DNA of 64,000 nucleotides, taken from Oopsacas minuta. Taxonomy: Eukaryota; Porifera; Hexactinellida; Lyssacinosida; Leucopsacidae. The position numbers were made by a program, and so were the translations under genes. How positions within the stretch are numbered: the stretch's first letter is position 1; each line of letters begins with the position of its first letter. Under the pieces are notes generated by a model, which was not told the DNA's origin, searched no databases, and was given only the letters and a program-made list of their open reading frames with translations. This document shows, piece by piece, positions 46,503 through 58,600 of this stretch. The stretch spans positions 823,264-887,263 of the forward strand of contig JAKMXF010000055.1 in the NCBI GenBank assembly GCA_024704765.1. The letters run 5' to 3'.

Positions 46503-49500
46503 CCAGGGGCGGACTGGCCTACGGGGAGACCGGGAGATTTCCCGGTGGGCCGATAGGTAGATGGGCCGGTGAGCTTCTGACACCCCCTACGCAAAACCTT
46601 CCAAACACAATATCAGAACTGGGTCCACACCTGTACCATGTAAATACTGTTGAGCGATCGAAAATATGGAGATTTTTAGTGTCAGCCCTTAACATTAGAT
46701 TTCAATTTAATTATACTATTCAGTTCTCAATTCTTAGATTATTTAATATTTTTACTAAAATAACGTTATGATAGATGGATATAACAAGCAGAAAAGGAAA
46801 GGAGGAGCTGAAAAAATTCGGGATAAAAAGAGGTTACAGCTCAAAGATGCTGCTAATCGACCTGGACAGCAGAGAATTGGATCGAGAACTTCATCTGAAT
46901 CCACTATACCTGTGCAAATCGGGGTATGTATTGCTGTAGTTGAGTCCTCAATTACCAAAACAGGTAGTGAACAAATTCAAAAATGTAGTATAGAATGTCA
47001 AGGATCTGATACTGATTCCAGTGGAGAACAGATGGATGACTACACTTAAGAAGCTCATGTTGTTGTCCCGACCAATGTACTCAGAGCTGAAATCGGGACA
47101 ACATTATATGAAGATGAATTGACTATGGAACAATCCCAGAATATAGGGAAGAAGCACATAATGTTGGCTTACCAGAATGTGTAGATGCATATTTCACCAA
47201 ACCTACAGAAATGACAGAAATTCCTTTTTCCATTACCACCCACAACAACCACTTACTAAGATTCCATTCAATCCAGAAAAAGCATATAAGAGGGGTGGTT
47301 TTTCACGTCATTGGTAAACATTTTCTGAATCTAAAAAGGCTTTATTTTGTTCTGTCTGTCTGGCATTTAGCAAACCGTCTGAGTCCAACAAATTTACTCT
47401 TGGAATGAGTACTTGGAAGCATGTTTATCAAAGAATTGAAGAACATAAAGTTCTCAATATCACAAGCAAAATACAGATGCTTTCTTAATTTAATACACTC
47501 TTCTGAATGTGATATTTCCTTTCTTTTGGTAAGAGACGCTACAAATATACGCAAATCACAGGTTATTCAAAACGCAAAGTTATGGAACGAATTATTGATA
47601 AACTCATGTTCATAGGAAAACGTGGTCTGAGTTACAGAGGTAATAAGGCTGAAAGTGCCTTTCTTTTAGATGATCCGTTAATTGATCATGGTAATTTTTT
47701 AGAACTTTTATTGTTACTGTCAAAATACGATGAAATACTAAGAGTTAATCTTGACAAAGTCATATGTGAGAGCAAGAAGCGACACAGTTCGCTTTGTGAA
47801 GGCCAAAAGGCCGTAGATCTCTCCTCACCCTTATTTCCAAAACTATGTTAAACTACATTCTTGAGGCAATCCATCAGCCACAGCTTGATTTAATAGTTCA
47901 AGAAGTGAAAAAACCCGGGATCGATTCCATTCAGATCGATGCAACTCAAGATATCACAACTACAGATCAGTGTTCAGTAATTATTCGTTATGTAACTGAT
48001 CAAGTACATGAACGTCTTCTTGCTTTCGTAGCCAGTTACTCAGGTAAGGGGTCAAGGTTATTCGAAATGCTTCACACTATTTCGAAAACCAATAATTTGA
48101 AGATTTCTCATTGCATTTCTGACAGTACTGATGGTGCAGCCAACATGGCTGGGCAATATAATGGCCTCATGGATAAAACAAGCATCGCTTAATCATAATC
48201 ATGTATGGTGTTATGCACATGTATTAAATCTGGTCATCACAGAAGCCACATCCTCAAATTCAGCTTCTATTTCTCTTTAGGGATTACTGAACTCCTGCGC
48301 TACTCTTTCTCTAATTCCTACTTGAGAATGAACGCCTGGAAAGGCAATCTCAGTGAATCAAAAGGATCACATAAGCTGAAACATCTTCAGGCAATAGGAA
48401 CTACTCGTTGGTGGTCAAAAGACAGAGCACTAAAAATATTTTGGGAATTGGAAGGATCCTTTCAATGCATTATTTGTAAATCTTATTGAGGTTTGGATTC
48501 AATCTCCAAAGCAGCTGAAATGAACGCAAAGGCAAGGTTGATGCTCAGGCATTACTGAGTGGCCTAATAAAATATGAAACAATTTTGGTTGCACATATTT
48601 ACCCTAGATTATTTCAAGTGACTACTCCACTATCTGAATACCTTCAAACTTCTGGTCTCGACTTTATACAAGCTCAAGGAATGACTGTAACAACTATGGA
48701 ACCCCTTAGGAGAATGAAAGATGAATTTGAGTCCATTATACTAACTGCTGACAAAATCATTGAATCTCAAAATGAAAAGCTAGAATTATTATACTGTGAT
48801 ATTTTTCTTGATAATTCACTTCCTCTTAGAAGATACAGAAAGAAAATATAATGCCAGGTGACGAAGCACCAGATGAGTCACCAACTGATGCACTGGAAAG
48901 ATTTAACATTGAAACTTTTAATGTAATATAGATACAACTATACAAAGTATAGAAAGAAGGTTTCGAATACATGAAGATCTCTATGTTTCAATTTCTTAAT
49001 TTGATCCTCGCAATTTTGACAAGATAAAGTTACAAAATACCTTGCCGGATTCCGCAATAGAAAAGGTGTCTACTTTACTTAAACAACATTTTCCAGAAAT
49101 CAAAGTGGATGATTTAAGAGATGAACTCATTTTGCTTGCTAATAATTGGTCAGCATTCCAGAAAGTTCTGCCTGAAAACTATCAAACACTAGTTGAAAAT
49201 GAAAGTGATGATCTGGAAACGGGACACGAAAAGAGCTGCAAGAACTGTATGACATGTGTTTATACGTGTCTATTAAGATACAATATGTATGTTAGATCAT
49301 ACCCTACACTTTTTGCAGCTTACAAGTTTCCATTGACAATATCAGTTACACAAGTTGCATGTGAACGATCGTTCTCTAAATTGAAGCACATCAAAACAAA
49401 ATATCGCAATCTTCTAACACAAGAACATCTGGAGGGATTCATGATGATGTGCGTAGAAAAGGACATTTTAGCCCAAGTGGACACCGAGAAAATAATCAAT

Positions 49501-49658
49501 CATGTTGCGAATAAAAGTCAGGAATTGTCAAAGCTTTTACAGTTTTAGGTTTGAAAACACCATATAGAATTTTGTATAAAAAATAAATCTGTTTTTAATA
49601 AAGTGGGCCGGTTTAATAATATTTTCCCGGGCCGAATATTTGAGCCAGTCCGTCCCTG
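46503..49658 (+). mobile_element. hAT element of about 3.16 kb inserted in a Tc1-like copy
   Basis: The left end CAGGGGCGGACTGGCC and the right end, reverse-complemented CAGGGACGGACTGGCT, are hAT-type terminal inverted repeats. They are flanked by near-identical 8-bp duplications CAATGTAC (46495-46502) and CAGTGTAC (49659-49666). One extra C lies at the left junction. Sub-terminal GC-rich GGGCCG blocks occur at both ends. Confidence 0.9.
46768..49548 (+). pseudogene. hAT transposase (TTF-type finger / ZMYM1-like), broken
   Basis: Plus-strand pieces give the full order of an hAT transposase. The N terminus is KQKRKGGAEKIRDKKRLQ (about 46790). A TTF-type zinc finger reads LFCSVCLAFSKPSESNKFTL (about 47340-47400), followed by STWKHVYQRIEEH. 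The first Asp region is SIQIDATQDITTTDQCSVII (about 47928), the second DSTDGAANMAGQYNGL (about 48120), and WCYAHVLNLVI follows (about 48205-48235). GTTRWWSKDRAL (about 48390) is the TRW box. The dimerisation domain at the end, VACERSFSKLKHIKTKYRNL (about 49350), contains the usual catalytic Glu/Arg-Ser-Phe block. The pieces are joined through several frameshifts and stops (for example after GLMDKTSIA at 48190). Length and order fit a formerly autonomous copy. Confidence 0.9.
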
Positions 49659-50448
49659 CAGTGTACCTTTATTCGACAAAAGAAAAGGGCATAAAATATC
49701 ACAAACGCCAGCGGCAGCCGTTAACAACAGAGAAAACACATGGCTGCTAGGTTAAAATTTTGTAAATAACGTATCACTTGGACAGCAAATGATTGGAAAA
49801 CATATTATTAATAGATGAACCACCGTTTGAGTTAAATCATCCTCTAAACAATAAAAATGATTGTATTTGGGCGAGAAACACATTGGATGTCGAGCCCGTT
49901 CAGACAGTGAAATTTCCAAAGAAAATTCAAGGATGGGATATGATGTCACATCGTGCACTGCCGGAATTACTCTTCATTCCCGTTGGGCAAACTGTATCTG
50001 CAGAATACTATGTTAGTGAGATACTGGATAAAACTTTAATGTCTACAATGAATAGAAAGCAAGAAAGAGGCACAAGGCAAACATGATACAAAATTGATTG
50101 AGAAGTAACCTAAATGTCCAGATTTGAGTTCTATTAAGAACATATGGTCGATTTTGAAAGATGAGCTAGATTCAATAAGTGAGTCAAAAGACACAAAAAT
50201 ATTGGATAATCGACTAAAAACAGCATGGTCCAATATTTCATCAGAGGTTTTGGGCAAATTGATGGATGGGTTACCAAAACGAATCCATAAGTGTATTGAA
50301 CTCAGTGGTGAATATATTGGCAAATAATTGTAGTAATATTTCTATTATTCTATTAATTATGTAATATTGTATAACACGAAATCAATTGTGGAACACCCTG
50401 TATATATAAATACAACTTAGAATGACATTCGTTTTCTTGGTATTAGAA

Positions 50449-50910
50449 CAGTGCTGCTAAGTGAATTCAGAAAAATTATAGAGATTGACTAAAATATACG
50501 TAGAAACCAAATTTTTAAGGGAACATATAAAATCCCTTAATGACCTTCAACAGGCATAATTTGATTTTACAAATGTTATTAGCTAACAACTTTATATGAA
50601 TAATCATTAATACATGCAGATATATGGACGCTTTCTCCTTTCTAAACAATAAGCTATAATCACTATCAGATGTAACAAACTATCAAAGTACTACTTTATA
50701 TGGTCGTACATACTTTGAGAAAATCACTCGTACATTTCCGAAGTATGTACAAACGTTGAGAAATTCTGAATAATGACCTTCATCGTTAATAAAAAGTACT
50801 ACACTTCCATGTAATTTGCTAGAAATATGTAGAAATAAGTCTTCATAAGTAGATACGTAGAGAACAGTCAAATTTAGTCTACGTAAGATTACGTAGACTT
50901 GGCAGCACTG
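50449..50910. mobile_element. MITE of 462 bp, probably hAT-type
   Basis: The ends CAGTGCTGCTAAGT and, reverse-complemented, CAGTGCTGCCAAGT are inverted repeats. The flanking 8-mers TATTAGAA and TATCAGAG agree at six of eight positions, consistent with an old hAT duplication. Sub-terminally, AGTCTACGTAAGATTACGTAGACT-like sequence at the right end is itself palindromic. No coding capacity. Confidence 0.7.
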
Positions 50911-51070
50911 TATCAGAGTGTCAATTTTTAAACGAATATGTCAACATCCAGCATTTTTGGAAAAAGCAATTATTTGAACTTCTGACAATACCAGCTGCTA
51001 TTAGCATCTATCAAAGATTTCTTAAATATATTTTAGGAATGTTAAATTCAAATTTCGTCTCACGGTATCA

Positions 51071-51280
51071 TGAAATATAGCTTTCTCCCTCTGTAACAAT
51101 AAAGCGAGAAATTACCCCTCGATGAGCATTAACACAGCCTCTTTGAAAGGCTCTTCCAATAATGGTTACCAAACCTTTCCAGGTGAAAATGATCCCCACT
51201 TTGCTCACCTGTGAGTTTAGTGAACTTTCTAGTAACTGTAAATGATGCTCTTTAGCGTTTCCTTGAGTAATTTTAGGAAT
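51071..51280 (-). other. Candidate exon on the minus strand, unidentified
   Basis: Seventy codons are open on the minus strand without an ATG: IPKITQGNAKEHHLQLLESS, then SQVSKVGIIFTWKGLVTIIG and RAFQRGCVNAHRGVISRFIV. The amino-acid mix (Gly, Arg, Val, His) is unlike translated AT-rich noise. CATCATTTACAG before LLESS could be an acceptor, and CGAGGG|GTAATT or ACAG|GTGAGC could be donors. I cannot name a family. Being on the huntingtin strand and upstream of it, it might belong to that gene or a neighbour, but I see no huntingtin match. Confidence 0.35.
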
Positions 51281-51694
51281 TTAGTGACTATAGCTTCATT
51301 TGAAACAAGAACTGTTTTATATATATTAAATGTGTCACTGGATCGTAAGATATCCCAATAAACATGCCGAATTTGGAATTCCATCCTAAACTAATGTTTC
51401 TGAATTCGTTGAAGTGATGTCTCGAATAATACCACTTTGATTGAGATGTTATTAGATGTTTATTAACTATCATATGTCAACAAACTAGATTTAAGTTAGT
51501 CATCGAGTTGGAACCGAATAGAAGGCCCTCAAAGAGAGTACATCATTCCAAATATCAAATTCTCTGGTGTTAATCCACATTACTAAATCTCAATTGTCTG
51601 TTATCAAGGACAAATAAACAGAATGAAATATTGAATCTGTGTATAATTCTCAAATAATAATAAATAAAAAGCTACTAAATAATTCGCGAATAGA

Positions 51695-51860
51695 AATAAA
51701 TTACTTTAAAATTGTTGCATACTTGAATGCATAGAATTAAAATCGAATAAGTAGATGTGTAATTGGAAGTATAAATTGTGAAACCATAGTGGATAGAAAT
51801 AATGGAGAAAGGTAAGTAAACCGTCAGGGTAAGTAAATAGTCATACAACGCCCCATATCT
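51695..51860 (-). repeat. Dispersed repeat R2, copy 2 (inverted)
   Basis: The reverse complement carries GACGGTTTACTTACCTTTCT, TTATTTCTATCCACTATGG and ACACATCTACTTATTCG in the same order as 45688-45855. Together the two copies bracket the nested hAT/Tc1 complex in opposite orientation. Confidence 0.7.
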
Positions 51861-51899
51861 ATATCGAGATTCTTTGGAAAAGATACAAATCAATCTCCT

Positions 51900-52520
51900 G
51901 TAATTTTGCGTATCTTTGGCTCTGGCAGATAAATAGAACAGAACACCTTGACTTTGTTTGCCGTGAAACGTATGTGCTCATATTAACGCAGTTTCCGTCG
52001 GTTAACAATAGTCCATCTTTAAATAAAATGTTAACTCATGGCAACGAATTGATCAAAGAATGTGACAACAGCTGCGGTTTGAAAAGCATTTCCGAAAAGG
52101 GACATAGAAAACATTGATCTAGCGACATAATTCGTGGAATACAATATCTTGCCAAATCTATGAATTTTAGTAAATTGAAGCCAATGGCACTTCGTATTTT
52201 GAGTTGGTATTTTGACAAACTATTACTCTACGATTGATTATTACGGTGTAATCCTAAATATTTTGGCTTGTTTTTGATTCCAGGCAACATTGTAATCTAT
52301 AAAACCACAAATCACATTGTTGTCTATAATACAATGGAATTCACTCCTGAAGAATACAAACGAAGTCTTTACAATTCATGATGGTCATAATTACATTGAG
52401 TCAAAACCAACCGGAACCCTAAACATGCTATCTATAGGACAAGATGCAAGGGACTAGTAAGATTAATCGTGAAACAAAATTAATCACCCCTTTGAAAGAA
52501 CACAATCACAAAACAATTAG
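51900..52520. other. Non-coding stretch, nothing recognised
   Basis: AT-rich DNA. TTTTGTCCTTTAACTG at 52522-52537 resembles the terminal repeat of the foldback family, but no partner end was seen. Confidence 0.4.
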
Positions 52521-52563
52521 ATTTTGTCCTTTAACTGCATCTTGATAATTATCCTATATACTA

Positions 52564-52700
52564 CCGGGTGGACAAATAAATGGGGTACCTCCACTTTTCG
52601 ATTCCTTTGACTGACATAATGTATATTATTTCCAATTTATATAGTAGACAATATCTAATAGCTCACAAGTTAATTAGGTACTTAAACGAAGCGACTAGTT
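52564..52700 (+). mobile_element. Orphan left end of a DD41D-type element
   Basis: TA then CCGGGTGGACAAATAAATGG matches the terminal repeat of the DD41D element at 30142 (CCGGGTGGCACAAAAAATAC). Loose similarity continues for a few tens of bases (a CATAATGTAT/CAATTATGTAT block). No right end and no transposase motifs follow, so it is a truncated copy. Confidence 0.5.
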
Positions 52701-52979
52701 GGAAACAAATGTCACACTGTAGTCTCCTAAACAGGAAGGATTCAGGAACCAGATAGAAGCGAATACAAAAATCGATGATACAGATATACTGAACAACTTG
52801 TAGTGGATGAAGGTGTGCTCGAGATTAACTTCACTACTGATGAGATGATACATGTTATATTTTCGTTTACTTTGCAAAACACTTAATGTTGAATTTGTCC
52901 GAAAAGGTATTAATTCAAGATAATGAATACATAATCGTGGTGCCAACACAAAATTGAATATATATTTCAGTATATAAGA

Positions 52980-54480
52980 AAACAGAATGGTATTTCCCTC
53001 AAAACATTGATTGAAAGAAAGAAAGACATATCCAACCACATATACTGTCAGCGACTCTACCTGATTGCCATAAACGAAAACCAAACTGTTCCAGGCAACG
53101 TGATGTATTAAACACCCATGGATCACTTACAGAGAATCCCAAGACAAAGCGTACTGTTTTCCATATATAGATTTCAACTTCACAATATTACAGGACAAGT
53201 TTACAAAATGGGATTTTGAATAATTGAAAGTTTGAGGTGAAGACAAAGCAAGGGCTGAGCAAACATGTTACAACTGAAGTGCACATTATGGCAATGATGA
53301 AATGGGAACAGTATAAGTCTCAACCTGCTAAGATTCAGGAAAGACTTAACCGTCGCATGCTGGTGGATACAATAGAAGCTATTTCTGTAACTTGTTATGT
53401 ATATCAAGTTGTTTCGTCTTCCAGAAGTTGCATTTCGAGGTTAGGAGGAGACCATGCCGGTTCAGTCAGTAGAGGAAACTTCAGGGACCTCCTTGCATAA
53501 GATTTCGAGATGCATTCCAAAGTCCTAGCGAAAAAGAAGACTGTTATGGAGCAGTATTCAATTATCCTGATTTCATCAGTAGGACAGTCTACACAGAATT
53601 TATCTCAACCATGGCTAGCTAGATTAGGAAAAATTGCAAGAGAGATTGCTCAACAATATTCAACACATTAGTCATTGAAGGAACTAGGATGAAAGTGGAA
53701 ATTAGCAACTCAGTTTATGTGTACGATATTACTCAAGACCTGTTCAAAATGAATAATTAATTGGCTCAGAAGTGCTATAGTCCGTGAAGCTAAAGATATC
53801 ATCCAAATGCTTTCTGGTATTGCGTGACACTTGTTGGGTTAGCAGCTGATGGTTCTGTTGTACCATGGGATTACCAAGTGTGCAAGCAGTACTTAAAGAG
53901 GACATCAGTTGCATATCTACGTGCACTGTGATGCTCATAGGCCAGCATAGGTATAATTTAGTTTTAGTAAAGGCTCTCAAAAATGTGTGTCCAAATATGA
54001 CCAATATAGTGGACAAGATCCACTGGCCATTCAATTCGGTTAAAAGGAATGATAGATTTTAAGCTGAACAACATACCCTAATTCTCAATGTATTAGCTAA
54101 AGATTCCATTAGAATCAAAAACAAGGTGGCCCTCCATGTTATAAGTTATACATCTTATATTACTCTCGCAATAAACCGATAAGTTGATTCCAATTAAAGT
54201 ACAGAGGATGACAACAATGCAGTTCTAACTGCTTACGATCCTTACCATAAGATTGCATTTGGGAATTTCATAATTAATTGCGTTGTAGCTGAGGAATGTC
54301 CTTACATTTATTCATAGCTTGAGTGAATATTTACAGAGAGCATCAATTGAGTTTCATCATGCTACGCAGGTTATTAGAACCTATAAAGAAATGATTAGTG
54401 AGTTGGGAAACGAAACGAATGTCACTGAAATGTTGGAACAGGAAGAACAAATCGGCAATAATTGATGTATTCACTTAAAA
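52980..54480 (+). pseudogene. hAT/ZMYM1-type transposase relic
   Basis: Plus-strand fragments read VKTKQGLSKHVTTEVHIMAM then MKWEQYKSQPAKIQERLN (53240-53350), the block before the catalytic core in ZMYM1-like hAT proteins. SRGNFRDLLA (about 53470) matches the GNF..LL box. HRYNLVLVKALKNVCPNMTN (about 53950-54005) corresponds to the C-x-A-H-x-LNLV region. LQRASIEFHHATQVIRTYKE (about 54330-54395) comes from the C-terminal half. There are many stops and shifts, and the catalytic Asp boxes are not readable. Termini were not identified. Confidence 0.6.
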
Positions 54481-54499
54481 TGAGAGTTCACCAGTTAAC

Positions 54500-55660
54500 A
54501 TGACCTGAAGTTCAACAGAACATGTTGATTACTTGAGTTATATACAATCATTTCAACAATGGATAGCCAAAATGTCTTGGTTGAATTAGAATGCGATTTG
54601 CCGATACTGGAATGGCGCTACAAAAGCCATGTATAGTCTAAATGTAGAAACATACACTATAACTGAAATGTGTCATCTGGGAACAGAGAGAAGAATACAA
54701 CGTATCCTAATGAAAGAGTAAGGTTAGAAAATCTGGCTCTTGGTAAGTGAGGATAAAGTAATAAGATTATAGATTTCAGTCAAACAAAATAAAATTTTTG
54801 CACATTGTAGCCTAATCACAATCCTGATAAAAATATACTACTTTTACAAAGTTCAAGTACATCTGTCATTCAAAACCTCATGCCAAATTTAGATAAGCCT
54901 CATAAATGTACTCTTAACATGTATTAACCCGACAGTATAAATTTCATAGATATCAAGTTCGCCTGCATATCTGGAAATGTACATGACGCAATCACAGGCC
55001 ATTCGTATCAAATATTTATGGGTCAATTAACTATTTAAAAGGTCAATAAGATAATCTACATGATATTCATAGAATCTGTGATATTATGAATATATGTTAT
55101 ATACAGTGCACTCCATTAAACTATAGTAATAAACAAAGCTTGAAAATTTGACTCCATTATCGCATATACAATCTACCGAAAATATGTATTTTATCTGATT
55201 TGAACCAACTCCTTAAATATGATGAAAAGACATAAGTGTAGGCCTCCGTGCTGGTCTGAAATCTCATTAAATACTTCACAAATATACTAATAAAATGGTG
55301 AAAACTTTCAAGCAATAGATCTGCAGTGTACCAAACAATCGTGGCGTAACAGGATAAATACTTCCAATGAAGAGTTCAATTAACGGAATGCAAGTGGATA
55401 ATCATAGAAAGCCAGCGAGCAACACAAATTAACATTTTCCAAATAGACAAGTGGAAGAGAAGATATCGAGGTAGCTAATCATTGGGAGATGGAAACAGAT
55501 AATTATTCAAGAAGAATAGTGAAAAAACACAATAAAAACTGATGTTACATAGGTGTAATAAGATCGCTAAGAGTGGAAGGAATGTATTGAGAACAACGAA
55601 ACAAGACACAAAATATCATCAGCCATTTGTCGAAACAGCAAATAATGAGGCCCACTGGAC
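54500..55660. other. Non-coding stretch, nothing firm
   Basis: Probably holds the decayed 3' end of the hAT relic, then AT-rich DNA without motifs up to the start of the giant palindrome. Confidence 0.4.
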
Positions 55661-55663
55661 ATC

Positions 55664-58600
55664 ATTCAACTACATTACCCAAGAGCACATGATTAAAAAC
55701 CGCAATCAATTTTGGCAATAAATTTAATTTATATTTTAGATCAGGGGTCAGCAATATCTGAGTCTGCGGAGCAAATTGAGTCACTTAGCCTATTACCTAA
55801 ACAGCGGCGCTCGCAATTATCTGTCGACCAGGGGCAGGCTAGGGCGAGATCAAATTATATAATAGACAGTGCTGGTTCGAGTATCTGGCATCCTCTGTAC
55901 TGGACGGGGCCAGCATTTCCAATTCTGGGGCAAATGGCCCTTTCCTCACCCTGAGACAGCCATGTACCCGGTCCGAACGATAGATATTATTGAGCTAAAT
56001 ATGTCAATTAGATTTATTTCCTAAGATTAAGCAATCTTCGATTCCCAATGATTTGTCCACTGTGCTAGCGGGTCGAACTAAATATTACTGATTAATTTCC
56101 TATAAGAAAAACGAGAAAGAAGCTAGCAGCCAATTCAAATGAAAAATCGAGTTCACTTCAATCGTTTATCTGACCGACTTACAGTATAGCTAAAGAAATA
56201 ATTAGTTATTGGTCGAAGTAGAGCGTTGGTGGAGTAAGAAAATGTCATCCGAATTGTAACATAGCATTGAGAGTTTGAAAACTTTCCATTCGTGTCAACT
56301 TTAATGTGTTATTTGACCGGCTTCTCATTACTATTTTGATATAAGTTTCCTCTACATACTATTGACGGCTGGTGGATTATGTGCTGAAGATTACTTTTTA
56401 AAATACTTATTACTTTTTGAAATATTGTATTTTGAAAAATTCAACGAAGAAGTTAGACTAGGGTCACTTAAGTCACTAATTTGACTCACTTATACTCGTC
56501 AGATTTAAACGAAATTAGCATCATTGGAAAGAGGAGAGTTGAACGTTTTAAGCAATATGTTTGATTTTGCAAACTTTTTGTGCTTAAAAATTTTTGTGTA
56601 ACGGCTCCCTTGAATTCACATACCTAAGAGTCAGAATTCGATTCTGAAATTATATATGGATACTTTGGTGGTATGGACGTTTATGAAAATTAACTTTCAT
56701 TAAAAATATTAACAACTCGCGGAGCTAGAGGTAATCAATTTTTAAGGCAGGAGCGAGAGTGGTAGGGCATGAATCATATTGTACATACAGTAGTGTCGTT
56801 TCATTCTCCTGTTTCTTACCCTAAATCCGACTTAATTTTCAATTATTTTATGCTAATCGATAGTTAAGACATAGAAGTTTATAACAATATCAATATTTTA
56901 CAAATTATCACCACAACGGCTTGCAAAAATTGATAATTTCTGAGGCTTTCGTGTATTACGAAATATAACTTATTTCTCTTCGGAGCCCCTTCAAAATTTA
57001 TACATACCTTCGTTCGTACCTTATAATTCAATTTACTTAAAAAGGAGGTCGTTAGTCATTTTTAAATATTTGTATATTTGTAATTATTTTGTTTACTCCA
57101 TTTTTCTCAGTTGCTTGACTATAAATGATTGCGTTGTATGATGGGAATTATTGCATAGACTATAATCGTAGAACTATACAACACTTGCTTAGATCATTAG
57201 TACGTATAGGACGTCATTCCGTCATCTTGTTATAGTTCTCATTTGCAAATTGTTTCAAACATTTAAGGACTTCTTTGTAGTTAACCTACATACAAAAAGA
57301 ATTGATATACGTTACTTATGTAATAACACAGATAATTAACATTTTAGCATACACCCTTAAATTATTGAATTTGTTCTTCAAGATGGTTCAAAGAGATAAA
57401 TTTAGAGAGTAATCAAAGCTATTTTATCATTTATAACTTAAGCAATATACAAATATCAGCATACGTTCTGCAATGAATGACTCGTCGTGTCTGAAAATAT
57501 TCCAAAATCAGAAACATATTTTACTCTGTATGATTCTTACTATTTATTGTCTAAACACCTGAATGTCATACATATATTGCACACACTACTTGTAATTTGG
57601 CATAGGGGAACCAAGAACCAGTGCATAAATAGAGAATATTACATTTTCTGTTTATGCATGTCCTGCACTTGATACAAGATACCTGATTTGTACATATATG
57701 AAATTATTTACAGTAACTGAACTATTAAATTATGGGATAAGAAATAGATTCGCCAATGTACAGTCTCAGGACAAAAGTATTCGACTACACAAATATATTG
57801 TTATAAATTGTATACTCTTTCCAGCTCCTATATATTGTGTAGTCTATATTCGTAGCTGTAATCTAGTACCTTGTATAGGATAACCTATGTTTTTCAAGAA
57901 TTTCAATAAAAATTTTTGACTTACACTCTTTGAAGGTGTTGATTATTATTAATTATTGGATAATTATTGATAATCAAAATATGTGGTGATCCAAAACCTA
58001 CTAAGAATCTATAATTTACGACTTGATATTTGAATTCTAGTAGGCGAGTTACCCCAGTTTAAAATTTTCAATGGGATTGAACTATTTTTGCCAAAGTATT
58101 GAAGAGTTTCAATTTGTGCCATTTGTGTAACCTTTTGCGAAGGTGGCACAAGTGGCCGTTACCAAGACGTTATTTATAATTCAAGGATTAGCATAGTCAT
58201 ATCATTCGAAATATTACTTTGACATATTCCTCCTAACCCTGGTTGATTTCCTTGTAGTGGCGCTTATTCCTGCCACCTGTGCCACTTTTTGAAAAAGCTG
58301 CACAAATTGAAACTCTTCAATAACTTTGGCAAAAATAGTTCAATCCCATTGAAAATTTTAAACTGGGGTAACTCGCCTACTAGAATTCAAATATCAAGTC
58401 GTAAATTATAGATTCTTAGTAGGTTTTGGATCACCACATATTTTGATTATCAATAATTATCCAATAATTAATAATAATCAACACCTACAAAGAGTGTAAG
58501 TCAAAAATTTTTATTGAAATTCTTGAAAAACATAGGTTATCCTATACAAGGTACTAGATTACAGCTACGAATATAGACTACACAATATATAGGAGCTGGA

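Larger units (their letters stand above)
46197..50328 (+). pseudogene. DD37E-related transposase relic, interrupted
   Basis: Before the hAT insertion (46197-46502) the reading gives LGVNIRTVQRWWRLFRNGLS with the linker KKVGCGRK, a stop, then ISKVAKIVITKLIGKKRQSV. After it (49667-50328) come DEPPFELNHPLNNKNDC (first Asp region; the usual SDE is damaged), AEYYVSEILDKTLMSTMNRK, then a deletion that removes the QQDGAPAHT block with the second Asp. PDLSSIKNIWSILKDELDSI follows, where Lys replaces the catalytic Glu of the PIENLW box. It ends SGEYIGK at 50328. The element is dead through deletion, catalytic substitution and insertion. Confidence 0.85.
46107..50400 (+). mobile_element. Tc1-like element (DD37E relative), split by an hAT
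   Basis: The left end TA-CAGGGTTCTATTGAGT begins at 46107. The right end, reverse-complemented CAGGGTGTTCCACAATTGAT, finishes at 50400 next to TA. The coding parts on the two sides of the hAT are the N- and C-terminal parts of one transposase related to that at 34280-35626. Without the hAT, the element is about 1.1 kb. Confidence 0.8.

Noticed and set aside
52695-53126. 143-codon minus-strand open frame
   Set aside because: It overlaps the plus-strand hAT relic's N-terminal region and has a low-complexity, hydrophobic composition. Read as an antisense shadow.
55712-55954. 80-codon open frame identical in both palindrome arms as a possible gene
   Set aside because: Its conservation is explained by the arm duplication itself. 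No motif, and it may be part of an hAT-type terminus.
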